Shown here: piece after piece, positions 38,951 through 51,600 of the stretch | Numbering within the stretch: the stretch's first letter is position 1 | How the letters are laid out: every line of letters starts with the position of its first letter | From: Chaenocephalus aceratus | Taxonomy: Eukaryota; Chordata; Actinopteri; Perciformes; Channichthyidae | Assembly (NCBI GenBank): GCA_023974075.1 | Contig: CM043800.1 | Span: 10,040,008-10,104,007, forward strand | Length of the DNA stretch: 64,000 nucleotides | Direction: 5' to 3' | Position numbers and translations under genes: made by a program | Notes under the pieces: generated by a model | The model's database searches: none | What the model was told of the DNA's origin: nothing | Seen by the model: only the letters and a program-made list of their open reading frames with translations

Positions 38951-40621
38951 CGTGTTGCACAGATGCAGAATAAGAGATTATTTCCGTTGACATTTCGTGA
39001 AATACTGCTAACATAATTCCGGTTGAGTATCTTATTCCAATCAGGCACGCCGTTGGATCCCAGCATGTTTACGGAGTTGTTCAGTTCTGTGTTGTTGCGC
39101 CCAGTGTTTCTGTCTGGACTGTTGAAGGGGAATAACACGCTCTTACTTCTTTATCCAATGAATTGGAATTGGAATGGCATGAAAACATGCTGGCATTTGA
39201 CTATGCCATTAAAATGCTGGAGGCACCTCTGAGCGTGCCCGAGGGCTTCAGCAGGTGCCAACCAGTTTCTCTGTGGAGTTAGCTGGGTTCTGCTTCACTC
39301 TGCTGCCTCTCTAGAGTTTACAGAGACACACACACACGTCCAAGTGGACACTGCTACTACATTTGGTCCATTAAAGTCACAAACCCTGTCCTCAGAGTAG
39401 AATGGGCTTAGCTAAGGCCTCTATGCAGGGGAACATTTGCTTTGCAGGGGCAACGAACATATTAAAAGGCTGTTGCTGCAGCTTGCTGTTTTTAAGCATT
39501 TCCTTCCTGTTACCTCTCCTCTTGCTGAGTGATTTATTGGTGTCATTTTGTTACTTATAAGGAAATAAAAGTTAACCATGCGCCTGTACACCGCACGTGA
39601 CAGCTGAAACAAAGCAGGTAAAATATGCGTGGTCTTAATTACTGGTTTATAAGGAAGCTTTTCACTCCAACGTTCACTTTTAATGAAGCCATTGAGTGAG
39701 GCTCCTCTAGGGAGCTATCATGGTTAAGTGGGGGCATCCATCTTCAGCCATTGGCTCGTCTGCAGTGAGTGGAGGCTCTGTCTACAGCACGCTCACCTCA
39801 TATTGGCTCACTTATCTCCACTAAGTAAAGTCGGTTGGAAGCTGCTAAAAGTGTCGAGAAAATACTTTTCTCCAGCAGCTCTGATGAGGGAGGAGAGAGT
39901 TTTCATCCTGGAGCACCAGGCAAGCCATTGTGTCCTGATGCTTCATAAGATGCTTCTGTTTAACCTGATCGTATTCACAGAAATCACTTTCCTGCCAGTC
40001 TGTGGCGGCTCAAATAGCAATATTGTGAACGCTGCTCCTGCAACAATTAGCTCTTAGTCGAGCGTCTTTTCAAAGAATTTAATAGGGAGCCTTGTGAAAG
40101 AGAAAATGATTACTGTATCAAATAATGTAGATAAAACAATATTTCCCCATCAAGGAATTTCTATGAAATGGATATATCTAAGATGTCAATTTCATTCCAG
40201 TATTACGAACGAGGGGGGGTTTCCTTTTGCAATAAATTCTTCATTAATTCAATTCTAATTTTCCCCTGGTTCCTATTTCTACTATTGATAGTTCCACTTC
40301 TTAATACCCTGGATAAGGGGGGGAGAAAATCATTGCAATAACTCAGCGGAGACTGCGAGCGGCAGATAGGATCTAAATATTACCAATGCCAAAAGAAGTG
40401 TGAAGTCTGATGAACATTTCAAAAGAACAATTCTTTATGGATCAGCTAAATCTTTTCCACTTTTTAATTAAAAGTAAAGAAAATAGAAGTTAATTATCCT
40501 GTAAAGATTAGCTGGTGGGCATCTTTCTGTAAATTAGTTCTAATTAAAAGGAAATTGTCAAATGACATTCAAAGCACTGTCCTTTAAAACACAGACCGAG
40601 ATGGGCTTTTTTCTCCCTCCC

Positions 40622-40648
40622 CACCCCCCCCCCCCCCCCCCCCCCCCC
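40622..40648. repeat. Poly-C run, about 25 nt
   Basis: A homopolymer followed after about 75 bp by an interrupted (CA)n tract. Its exact length in any assembly is doubtful. Confidence 0.9.
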
Positions 40649-40726
40649 TCAGCCTCCCTCCTAATTCTTGATCTGGCCATGTGAAGGTTCTTGCTGGAAG
40701 ATTAGGATTCTGCCAGTGCTTCACAA

Positions 40727-40738
40727 CACACACACACA

Positions 40739-40769
<31 letters not shown>

Positions 40770-40793
40770 CACAACACACACACACACACACCA

Positions 40794-40829
<36 letters not shown>
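40727..40829. repeat. Interrupted (CA)n microsatellite
   Basis: A 103-bp CA tract broken by several CCA and AACA slips. Confidence 0.95.
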
Positions 40830-40832
<3 letters not shown>

Positions 40833-42265
40833 CCCTGCTGCCTGGATAGCAGGCCTGTAGCACACTGTGAAATCCTGCTGCATCAATGAGGAGCTGCTGG
40901 AGATAAATACTGCTCATTGATAAATGATGGTGCTGATTAGCTGCTGTGAATCAGGCTGATATTTACTCGTTATGAATGATCTGACATCAGTCATGTGCTC
41001 CAGTCCAGAGTTCGAGAGGTCTCATAGAGATAGTTTCTCAAAATTAGCAGAGGTCATTATAGAAGGTTTTTTGACTTGATTATCAACCATTAATGCTATC
41101 TTTTATATAAGGGCCATAACACTAAGCATGTTTTCCTTTTCTTCACTTCAGACTGGTTGTTTTCAGTTCTGCTAACCTCTAACGTAATATACCCGACCAT
41201 AACCAAAATAAGCTTTTTTTTGTATTAAACTAGAAATTAGAGAAGCTGGAATCAAAGAAGGTTTGATATTTTTGCCAAGGAAATACCAATTATAGAATAT
41301 TTGTAATTGTATCTGTTGATCGGGTGATCATTAATGAACTCATTCTTTAATCTCAGTCTTCATTACTTCATTATGTGTCATGAATAGGTTTCTTGCCACA
41401 AAAACAAAATAACCCATGTGCACTGTATGAACACAAGGAGCCTCCAATATAATCACTCCACAAATAAATGATGAATCAGACTGCTTTCATCTGATTTCAT
41501 GTGGATTTCATCATTCATTCATTATCTGGCTCCGCTGTTGCTCCCATCCTCTCGCATTGTATCAAACCAGATTCCAGCAGTTACATTCGGACAGAAGAGG
41601 CAGGAAAACGCTGCTGAGGCCCCTTCCATCTGCTCCGGCTAATGATGATGCTCTCCCTGGCCTGGAGCAGAACTGTGCGAGGGAGATTTACACCCATAAT
41701 ACCCCTGGGGGCTCTTGGAGCTACGCGGCGCTCCAAAACACCGTCACTCCATCACTTTCCATATGAGCTGGCAGAGCAGGTAACAATGGAGCAGCAACAA
41801 TGTCTCTTTGTATTACTGACAAGTGCCTTATTTGGTTGACATAACCTGCCTCGGTGTGAGGAGTGGCGCTAAGCACACAGGAAAATGGATGACAGCTACA
41901 CCATTGAGACATTGTGCGGTCGTAACAATCATACCGGGGTATGTTTTTAAAAACACCCAGCGGAGAGCATGATAGGAGCAGTGACTGAGGGAGAGGTGCT
42001 ATTGGGATGATGGCAGGGGGGAGGGGGGTGCTACCTTTGTGCATGTACACAGTTAAAAAGGTTTTTAATTGCCCTTTAAAGCTTTATACCCACTATTAGG
42101 CACTGTGTGGGACATCTATCTCCACGAACCAGCAGAGGTGGAAGAGGTATCCAGCTTTACTAAAGTATACATTATTGTGAAAAAGTACACTGAAAAAAAT
42201 GAAATGTTGACTTTAATTAAATGCATTATGTCAACAGTTTCACATAACTGTATAAATGTGAGTTG

Positions 42266-43021
42266 CAGTGGCGAGCCGTCAGGGCCCTCTAGGCTCTAGG
42301 CCCTCTGTGAGGGCCTAAGATATTCTAAAACATTATATTTGAAAACATTAAAAAAAAACTTTTTTTTTAAATATACATTTTTATTGTTACATTTTTCATT
42401 AGTTTTACCAAAATAACTTGATTTAATTGTATATAAAATAATATTTCCAAATAAATAAATCCTTCGAATCTGCCTGTTCAGTTTCTGTTGGAATGTGAAG
42501 GGTTAAATGCCGTCTCTGCGAGTTATGTGAAGACGGGAGAGCTTGTTGGTCCCTCTCTACATTCACAGAGGGCCAGCCATAGTAACTCAACTAGAGAGTA
42601 ATGTCAAATGACAGTACAATTGACCAATCATATCTTCCCTCTAAATGGGCGGGCTTTATTTTCCCGGACTTTATGACAAGTTCCGCCCGCTGTGAGGTCT
42701 ATGCAAGTGGTGCAGTGACGCGTCCTAAAACCCGGAAGTAAGCTTCGCTCGGATTCCCTCGACAGAAAGCAGGGATTTCTCCATAGGATTTTGGAAAATA
42801 GCTTGAAATAAGGTCTGTGGAAAACGAACCTGTTAGATAAATGCACGTTGTGTTCAGCCGGATAATATCCACATGTCTACCCTACTTTTATTATTTTCGA
42901 ATCATAAATCTAATCGATAGATTTATGATCGATAGATTTATGATCGATAGATTTATAATTAGCATACGTTCGAGTCATTGGGTCAGAGGGCCTAGGTATA
43001 AAAGTCACAGCTCGCCACTTG
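42266..43021. mobile_element. Innermost inserted element, CAGTGGCGAGC ends (hAT-like)
   Basis: Inserted in the middle of the foldback MITE. The left end is CAGTGGCGAGCCGTC; the right end, on the reverse complement, is CAAGTGGCGAGCTGT. Both ends also carry a TAGGCCCTCTG block. It has no coding frame. The CAGTGG start suggests hAT, but the duplication is not exact. Confidence 0.6.
42913..42957. repeat. Three tandem 15-bp units
   Basis: ATCGATAGATTTATG is repeated three times, the last with one difference, inside the innermost element. Confidence 0.95.
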
Positions 43022-45642
43022 TTAGAAAGCAATAACATGAAGTTTAACATAATATTTTTCATTTAAACTCTATAGTATTGCTTTCAACTGACCTAAGTGA
43101 AAGTCCTGCATTCCAAAAAAGTTAAAAAGTATTATCTGCAAAAATACAAGGTATAAAAAGTTAAAATAATCGTTGAGCAGAAACATTCCGTTTATGCATG
43201 TGTATAATTACATTTATACATGAGACATTGCTAGATAATATTGTTGCCTCAAGTAGCATTTACTGCTGTAGACAAAGTGCTGATCAACATTTTGTAAAAT
43301 GTTTAATCATTTGACTATTTTGTGATTTAAGGAGTTAGTCCACTAGTTACATTTTAGAGATGCATTTTGTTAAAATAGCTTCCTAATAAATGTTGTGGAG
43401 TAAAATGATTCTTTCCCTTTTAAATGTAGTGGAGTAGCATGACATGGAAATACTCAAGTAAAGTACAATCACCCTACAATTGGACTTAATAACAGTACTT
43501 GAGTAAATGTACTTAGTTACTTCCCACCTCTGGAAACAAGTGAGGTAAATGTAAGGGGGCGCTGCGTGGTGTCAGAGAAAGAGATGCAGAGGGAGAGCTG
43601 CTCCCGGGGATTGAGTGTTCACACACAGTAAATGGAAGTGGCACAGCTCTGACCTTTGAGCCGCAGCATGCGAGTAAAGTGAAGGCGCTGTCAAAATGTT
43701 GCTTCAGAAATGACAATCCACCTCGCCAGTCCCAAGTCTTGACATGGCAGGCAAGTGGAGAGGCGTAACCTGCTGATCCCGACATTACAAATGAGGGGAT
43801 TATCATGACAACAAACCGCAGCTCGACACGCTGCATACCCTAAAGATATTCTGGCGTTGGCCCCTTATTATCAGCAATGTCCCACATAGATAGCCAGCGA
43901 GGGCTCTAAGAGCAGGCAGCAAAACATCCAAAGGAATAGTGTGTCAGAATCCAACATCGATTTTTAAATCAGGCTTTACAAAATAGCTTAAAACTTGCCC
44001 GAGTTTTTATTTGCTTCAATCTCAACTCAACGGGTGCCTTTATGGAACAGGCCGTGCGCACACAACTACAAATGCCATCAAATGTTTTATTTTTACTATT
44101 ATTAATATCATATAGTAGAAAGATGAAGATATCAAATGATGTCAATTACAAATCATCCACTTGCTCCAGAAAGTACACAAGGTTTGCCTCAGAGACACAA
44201 TGCTCTCTAGAATAAGTTGGAACGAGGCCATTTAGCCTACCAAGAGGTTGGAACTAAACAGAGAGGAGACGTATGTTAGCCAGCAAGCTAACGGAAACAA
44301 GCATACCCAACATCACAATGAAGAAAAAGACAACATATTGACGGTCACAAATTAATTAGGAGCTCAAAGTTTCCGTAACGTGAATTTTAGGTTTGAATTG
44401 TGGGTAACTAGTCCAGATTGACTAAAGTTACCCAGAGTCTAATTGAGACCTGCGGTTATTTGTCAAAATGTGTAGCCCCAAGGACACAGAATTGAACTGT
44501 GGCTTGGGCTTTTAATTGAGCTTCTTTGGTGTGAGTAGTACCATCAACGTTGCAGTTCGGATATTACACTTGCCGTTTCGAAACTTGGCAACAGAGCTTC
44601 CTCATCTTCTTTCACACCCATGTAATACTCAACTCCACAGAGAATAACTCAATCGTTAAGAACACCACCAAAAAAAATCACAAGCAAATTACTAGTGTTC
44701 TGAGAGGAAGCTTGGGAAGAACAAAGACAGGCAGCCATAATTATATCTTGGCGTGTACAGCATGTCAATGGGCCACCTTCATTCTGGAGGGCATTCCCCC
44801 GGGCCCCTCAGGCATCAAAATCATGTCCAAATTATTTGTGCTCTATTGCAGAATGGCTTGATTATCATATGCTGGTGCATTATGACAACATCGATGTTTA
44901 CACCTGTCTCTGCGAGGAGGCAAGGTTTACCCTCTGTAATTTAGCAAATGTACAGTATGCATATGAGCTTGTTGGCAGGGATTTAAATTAGGTCAGAAAT
45001 GGAATACATCAATAGCAACTCATATGTGCATCTTTCTTTTTCCTCCTTCCTCCCTCCCCTCCCTTCTTTGCTCAGAAGCTTGGCGATGAAGCAGCTTGAC
45101 GACTGCAGAAGTGTGATATGTGCAAATCACATTTGCAGATGAGCTTGAAACTCCCTTTTAATATTCAGATATCAGACATCCTGCACTGAGAAGCCCGCTA
45201 AGACGCGATTCGGGGGGAAAAAAAAGCAAGATCCGCGTCATTAAGGGAATCGTTAGAGGCTCGGTTTACATTTTACATATTTCACAAAAATGTACAACCA
45301 AGTAAAAACATCGGCAGTTATCTGTGATAACAATGCAAATTTTTGTCAGAGAGCGCATGAAGATTCTGTCAAAATCCAAAGTCGCTCAGGTCTTTCTTTT
45401 CTTTTTTTCTCTCTCTCTCTGGCTTAACACCCTCAGCTTATTGGCGCTTTGATTTCTTTCATATTTTCTCCCGGAGAAGTCACACAGGCTTGTGGAGTCA
45501 AAGACGGTGAAAGGTATGTTTGCCACAAGGCACGGGAACACGTGTCCCCGGAGCCTGCCAATAGCTCATCAAACACACAGGCCTGCGGATGGATGAGAGC
45601 CGGCTGGCGTTCAGGACGTCTGAGCACCGCTCTGCCACAAAC

Positions 45643-46411
45643 CATCTCTGCTCACCTGCTCACTCACAGCCACACACCATCTCTGCTCACTTGCTCACTC
45701 ACAGCCACACACCATCTCTGCTCACCTGCTCACTCACAGCCACACACCATCTCTGCTCACTTGCTCACTCACAGCCACACACCATCTCTGCTCACCTGCT
45801 CACTCAGAGCCACACACCATCTCTGCTCACCTGCTCACTCACAGCCACACACATCTCTGCTCACCTGCTCACTCACAGCCACACACCATCTCTGCTCACC
45901 TGCTCACTCACAGCCACACACCATCTCTGTTCACCTGCTCACTCACAGCCACACACCATCTCTGCTCACCTGCTCACTCACAGCCACACACCATCTCTGC
46001 TCACCTGCTCACTCACAGCCACACACCATCTCTGTTCACCTGCTCACTCACAGCCACACACCATCTCTGCTCACCTGCTCACTCACAGCCACACACCATC
46101 TCTGTTCACTTGCTCACTCACAGCCACAAACCATCTCTGTTCACCTGCTCACTCACAGCCACACACACCATCTCTGCTCACCTGCTCACTCACAGCCACA
46201 CACCATCTCTGTTCACCTGCTCACTCACAGCCACACACCATCTCTGCTCACCTGCTCACTCACAGCCACACACATCTCTGCTCACTTGCTCACTCACAGC
46301 CACACACCATCTCTGCTCACTTGCTCACTCACAGCCACACACCATCTCTGCTCACTTGCTCACTCACAGCCACACACCATCTCTGCTCACCTGCTCACTC
46401 ACAGCCACACA
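45643..46411. repeat. 35-bp minisatellite, 22 copies
   Basis: The unit CATCTCTGYTCACYTGCTCA followed by CTCACAGCCACACAC is repeated 22 times by my count. Two copies are 34 bp and one is 37 bp. Two variable sites account for most differences (C/T at unit positions 9 and 14). Because 35 is not a multiple of three and the unit lacks stops in the plus frames, long apparent proteins of 328, 303 and 128 residues cross it; all are artefacts. Confidence 0.97.
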
Positions 46412-46539
46412 GAACTGCCCACTTTCTGCACATAAATGCCTCCACAAGCTTCTATTGTTATATTTACCTGCCTATGTTGCCAGTGGGGGAAAGTGACTAA
46501 GTACATTACCTGACTATTCTCAGTTTATGCTACTTTATA

Positions 46540-46784
46540 AAACGGACAAGTCAAATCAAGCAATCTGATTGGTTCTTAGCCGTGATATACTGAGCGTATA
46601 CCATGGGTAGAATTGTAAGTTACTTTTCACAACAAGTCAGTATCCCTCCGCGTCTGAGAAAAACAGTATACCGTTGGGCTGAAAAGCAAACTGCCTGCCT
46701 GCCTGCTTCGCGTCGGGCCGAACCACGCCCCTTAGCTGTGATATAATGAGCATATACCACGGCCTGTCGTGAGCTATTGCTTAA
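46540..46784. mobile_element. Inserted element of unknown class with an internal direct repeat
   Basis: The host element is split between TACTTTATA and TTATACTTC, leaving TTATA on both sides. The 245-bp insert holds two related 31-bp blocks: TTAGCCGTGATATACTGAGC onward at 46576 and TTAGCTGTGATATAATGAGC onward at 46732. I cannot assign a family. Confidence 0.55.
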
Positions 46785-47266
46785 TTATACTTCTACTATG
46801 TTACATTTTAGAAGCTAATATTGTAAAAACACAATAAACAACATTTATTTGACAGCTTTTAGTTACTAGTTACTTTTTAGCTTTAGCACAAAATCCGAAT
46901 CAATTATGAAATCAACTTTGACATATTTATAGGTTAAGATATCCAGCAGCAGTATAACACGTTATAAAATGTAGCTCTACATTTATCAGTCGTGATAACA
47001 CATACATAAGCTTTAGATTATTAGCTAATACAAAATCCGAATCAATTATTTAATACACTTTGACATATATGTATGGGTAAAGATATCCAGCAACAGTAAA
47101 TAAAGTTATACAAATGAGCTCTTCATTATCAGTTGTGATAAAAACACATAAATAATCAGAATGGTAACTCAATATATACCTGATTCAGAAATGGGCCATT
47201 ACGCCACAAAGAGTTCTTTTACTTTTGGTACTTTAAGTACATTTTGATTCAAATACTTTTACTTAA

Positions 47267-47650
47267 AGGTGGGGTAGGTAATTTTGGAGAAACCGGCTCG
47301 AGTGCGCTAGAATTTGAAAATACACAGCCGGAAAAAAATCTGCCACTTCCTTCCAGAGTCCCTCCTCCAACACACAGGAACGCGCACACGACCAATGAGG
47401 GCACGAGATAAGTGTGTGCACAGATGGAAGGCTGACAGGCAGGTAGGCCATCCAGTTATTTTAGCCGGGCCGGCTCAGATGATTGGTCGTGCTTTTTACA
47501 GTACTACGGCTTCCACAGATGATATTTTTTTTATGGATGTTTTGTCAAAGCACTTAATATATTCATTGCTATCGGGATGTTAAGAGCATTCCATGGAATA
47601 TAACAACAAGTGTATCTCGAGCCGGTTTCTCAAACTTACCTACCCTACCT
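47267..47650. mobile_element. MITE with TTAA duplication and about 35-bp inverted ends
   Basis: TTAA lies on both sides (47263-47266 and 47651-47654), inside a host sequence whose usual form has a single ACTTAAGTA. The termini AGGTGGGGTAGGTAATTTTG and, reversed, AGGTAGGGTAGGTAAGTTTG both continue into GAGAAACCGGCTCGAG. The two ends differ by two substitutions and one indel, so the insertion is fairly young. TTAA duplication points to piggyBac-type mobilisation, although the ends do not start with CC. No coding frame. Confidence 0.75.
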
Positions 47651-48391
47651 TTAAGTAAGTATTTGAAAGCAGGACTTTGACTTGTAACAAAGTAATTTTA
47701 AAAATTAAGTATATGTACATCTACTTAAGTAACGAATCTGAGTACTTCTTCCACCTCTGAATGTTGCGCACAGTGGCGTTCTGACAACAATGTTGCTGCT
47801 TCTCCAGCCTTAACTTTTTCCATTGGATAACAGAATGTAGCCCGTGCAACTCCCCCCCTACCTCCTTCATTTCCCCGTGTCTTAGCCCAGCACCAAATTT
47901 GTCTCTGTGCCATTTTAATTACAGCCAAGGCAATCTTTATGGTGGTATTCCGCGAGAACACCAATCTGCAAAAAAGGTGATAAGTAGAGCCGCCACCCAG
48001 CTTTGGTATCAGTAATAAACAGACACTTAATTGAATAATTTGACCTAAGAGGCTGATCCTGGGAAGAAGCATGTTAGAGAAATTATTTTGAATATTGAAG
48101 ACAGTGTGGTGTTTTGCATGACGCCTGCAGTCGGAGAACACACAGTGGACTTGGCTGGTTGCCCGCCAACTCGCCAATGTGGGCCATGGCGAGTCTTTAT
48201 GGAGCAGATAAGTGAGCCTTTGGTATCCTGGAAGCACTCAGATGTGTGTGTGTGTTTTCAGGGCGCGGGGGGAGGACAACACATGTATGCAAGAGTCAGT
48301 GTGCAGGTGTGTGTGTGCAGTGTCCGATATGTACGAAGGGGGGGAGGGAGTGTGAAGTGTGCCCACTCGAGGTCCAATTCCAGCCACACGT

Positions 48392-48428
<37 letters not shown>
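48392..48428. repeat. (CA)n microsatellite, about 18 units
   Basis: A pure dinucleotide tract following GTG. Confidence 0.95.
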
Positions 48429-48429
<1 letters not shown>

Positions 48430-48571
48430 CAGCTTTCCTCAGAGCCTTAGAGACAATGACTCGCGGCCCCTTCCTGTTTAAGGATAGCTGTCAGAGGATG
48501 ATGGCTCCGATTCAACACTGCAGCAGGTTTGCACAGAGCTCCCTGATAAAACGGAAAAAAGCAGAAGCCTC

Positions 48572-48629
48572 CACTCTCTCCTCTCCCTCCTCTCCCTCCT
48601 CTCCCTCCATCACTCTCCCTCTCCCTCCA
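48572..48629. repeat. (CTCTCCCTC)n pyrimidine repeat
   Basis: A CTCCCT-type tandem of about 58 bp with few interruptions. Confidence 0.85.
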
Positions 48630-51600
48630 CAGTTCAACACTGATTTGACTGCTAGCATAATTTTGCAGAGGAGACTATTTGCAGATGCAGCATGAGTTAT
48701 CAATCCGAACAGACACACAATCCGGGTCCAATGTCACTTCTCCTCATTATGTTAATGGTTAATACATGCAAATGAAAACATTCCGGCAATTTGATTTCTT
48801 TGAAGATAGTTTGCATATTGTCTTAGCCATAATGATGGTACACTTTCTCCACAGCTTGGATTTATGCGAGGCTAGTTAGTTCATTTTTTATCAGCTCCGA
48901 GTTCATTTCTAGGGCTGCTGGAATGTGTTTTCCCCCTTCCCCTCACTATTTAACTAATTAGGATTCAGGTACCATAAGCAGATTTTTCACGCTATTGGTG
49001 TTTTTCTTAATTAAGAAACAAATGAATTCTCCCCAGCAAAATAGATGGAACAACGGGATAGGGTGCCAGGGGCCAGATGCGGCGCTTCTTAATTAGAAGT
49101 CACTCCATTGTCCTGAGGTTTTTTAATGAAGCTCCAATCTAAATGGATATCAAAAAAGCTTCTAGTGAAGAAAAAAAAAAAACACACACACACCGGCCAT
49201 TTAAAATAATAAGGAAATAAAGATAATGAAAGACAAAAGATATGTACTGGCAGCCCCGGCTCACACCTCCAGTTCAGTGCATGCGGTGCTCCCGTCAACC
49301 TCTGGATTGAGCCCTATTAAAACGGCTCAATCCCTCGCTGCCCCCGTCTGCCTCGCAGCCATGTCTAATGTTCTGCCAAGCCAACAGCCAAACCACTCTC
49401 TTTTCAACTTCTCATCAAAGGTGGAAGTTCATTACCCCGTGGATGGTTATCGAGTAACTATTACTGAAAAACTGTTGCAGGCTGTCAACTTCCTGTCTCG
49501 GTTTTTGAAAGAACAGTGGAGGCTAGTCATGCTTATCATATCGACGTCGTTTGTGATAGGCTGATGTTGCGCGCAAGGGAAGGCAATATTTCCAATTAGC
49601 CGGAACAAATTGTCACCTTGACGCAATGTGGACGATAGAAACGGTGCTTTGCAATTAGATGTGCAAACCTGGGCTTTGTAAAAGTAAAGAAACGGTGCAG
49701 ATGGGACAAAAGGAAAGTTTTTTTGTCGAGTTGTTCTCTTCCCCTGTGAAACACAATCTTCTCAATCAACCTCGCCGATGTTGCTGCTGAAGGGGATAAC
49801 ATCGGGAGTGTTTTTCACTGAAATAAAACCCGTAGCATGCCCATATGTGCTGCCAACCCCATCAGTTCTTCTTCAGACGGCATGGCTTAGGAGCTCCCGG
49901 AGGATGGGCCCGTGCCCACTGATACGGGCCCAGCTACCGTCTTGTCCAGGCCAAGTATCCCTGCGCCCAGGGGCTGTGCCATCAATGCCATGACTTGTGC
50001 CAGACTGGATCCCACCCAGCAATCCATTTCAAAGGCTTTTTTTTTTGTATGGATCAGGTATGCAGTGTGATTTTCCTTTCCCTTTGTAATGCGCCGTGTC
50101 AAAGGCGAGCTAGGCTGACTTTAAAGTCATAAACTAGTTTTTTCCGCTTTCATTTGGGAAGGCGACATAATTGATTTCTGACTTTCCAAATGTCAAGTTG
50201 GAAGAGATGAGAAAAAAGAGCAAAGTCCTAAAAATCAATCGGCAATATGGACCATGTTGATTCGGAGGGTTAGTGTTTGGGGTTTATATTCACAAGTTGT
50301 AAATACATAGTGACTAAATCATCTAAATTAATCCCAGGGGATTTGGCTTTTATAGGGAGCACCATATAGAACAATGTAACATTTAAAAAAAGAATTTTCT
50401 GTTTAAATCTGCCAAAAAAAGAGACATTTGGAGTGAAACACAATTGACTGATTAATTTCTCTGGTTTCATGGAGTGAAAACATTTTCTTATTTTTTTAAG
50501 AAAAGTAACTTTTTCGAATATAATAGTCACATTTTTTAAAGACCTCCATTTATCCACAAATTACCATAATCCTCTGGATGTTCACTCGTGTGCTCCCTCT
50601 CGTTTAGAGCATTACTTGTTTATTTATATCTGTGAATGTGATTAGTGTGGAAGATTACTTAGCCCAGACACATGAATAGCGATCAAAGACCGGAGGATGT
50701 AAGTCTTTCCGTGGTTGCTCAGCTCTTTTCAAATCTACCGGTGGAGTATTAGAACAATACGAGTGGCTGTGCTCCATATAGTGTGACAACAATAATACAA
50801 AATCCTCGGGGAGTGAACCGCATGTAAACACTCCAGATGAACACACAGCACACTGGCACAAAGTGTCCTCTAATGCAGCAAAAATTAGCTTTGATGACCT
50901 GACGAGGGGCACGGCGCGGCAGCAGCTCAGTGCAATGACATCAATTGTCGGACATAAATGCGGGTTTGAGGCACGTCTGCCTCTGTATCTGTACAAAGCA
51001 ATGCGTTGTCTAGCTGTTTCTAGAAATGGTGAACACCAGCCACGAGTAAACAAGGAACATTATATCCTTCTGATTATTCGAAAACTAAAATGTGGACACA
51101 AATATGACACCCTCATCCAGATGATTTATGAAGAACGTCATGACAGCTGAATTGTCTTTTATTCTGGCTGGCTGTGCTTCACACGTTTGGAGGGACGCTC
51201 CGGTCCGGCCAATTATCGGCGGCAGGACAGAGAAACCTGTCACTCGGATATATATGACACATGAAGAAGGACGGCGCAGCAAAACAGCAACAAACAAATC
51301 TTAAAAATGCACACATGCATAACTTTGCGACAAAAAGCAATGTAAAAAAGAAAGGATCAGGCTTGCAGTTTTGACGAACAAACTTTGCAAGGATAATTTA
51401 TTTGTGGCGGCTAATGAAGGGACGGATCTTAGCACCAGTTGGCTAATTATTTATCCTGCTGCTTTATGGCACTCATTAATTTCCCCGCTCTCTCTCTTTA
51501 CCTTCCATTGAAAGTCTGAAGTCAACCTGCATCTGGTGCTGATAACGCCGGGGTCTCAGCAGCCTCCCAGCCTCCCTCTAACCCACCCACTGCAACCCCA

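Larger units (their letters stand above)
42189..43096. mobile_element. Foldback MITE (CACTG end), copy 2, itself interrupted
   Basis: TA then CACTGAAAAAAATGAAATGT and TTGACTTTAATTAAATGCAT mark the left arm. The inner arm GTTAGAAAGCAATAACAT and the opposite arm ATTGCTTTCAACTGACCTAA appear about 760 bp later, after a second insertion at 42266-43021. The outer right arm is missing. Confidence 0.7.
42133..43532. mobile_element. hAT-type non-autonomous element with two nested insertions
   Basis: The left terminus CAGAGGTGGAAG and the right terminus CCCACCTCTG form the inverted ends expected of hAT elements. After the first 56 bp it is interrupted by a foldback MITE at 42189; its own sequence resumes near 43097 with AAGTCCTGCATTCC and continues to GTAAATGTACTTAGTTACTT before the right end. 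Flanking 8-mers (CGAACCAG and GAAACAAG) agree at only 5 of 8 positions, so the duplication is weak. Confidence 0.72.
46481..47759. mobile_element. hAT-type non-autonomous element with 8-bp duplication and two nested insertions
   Basis: The left terminus is CAGTGGGGGAAAGTGACTAA and the right terminus is TACTTCTTCCACCTCTG. The flanking 8-mers TATGTTGC (46473-46480) and AATGTTGC (47760-47767) agree at 7 of 8 positions, fitting the hAT 8-bp target duplication. The interior has the AGTTACTAGTTACTTT and ACTTTTACTTAAG blocks of this teleost family and no transposase. It is interrupted at 46540-46784 and 47267-47650. Confidence 0.82.

Noticed and set aside
45643..46411. Possible CRISPR-like array
   Set aside because: Units are contiguous with no spacers; it is a minisatellite in eukaryotic DNA.
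45449..46500. Open frames of 328 and 303 residues, the longest plus-strand candidates
   Set aside because: They run through a 35-bp tandem repeat that is open in more than one frame, and the flanks match no family.
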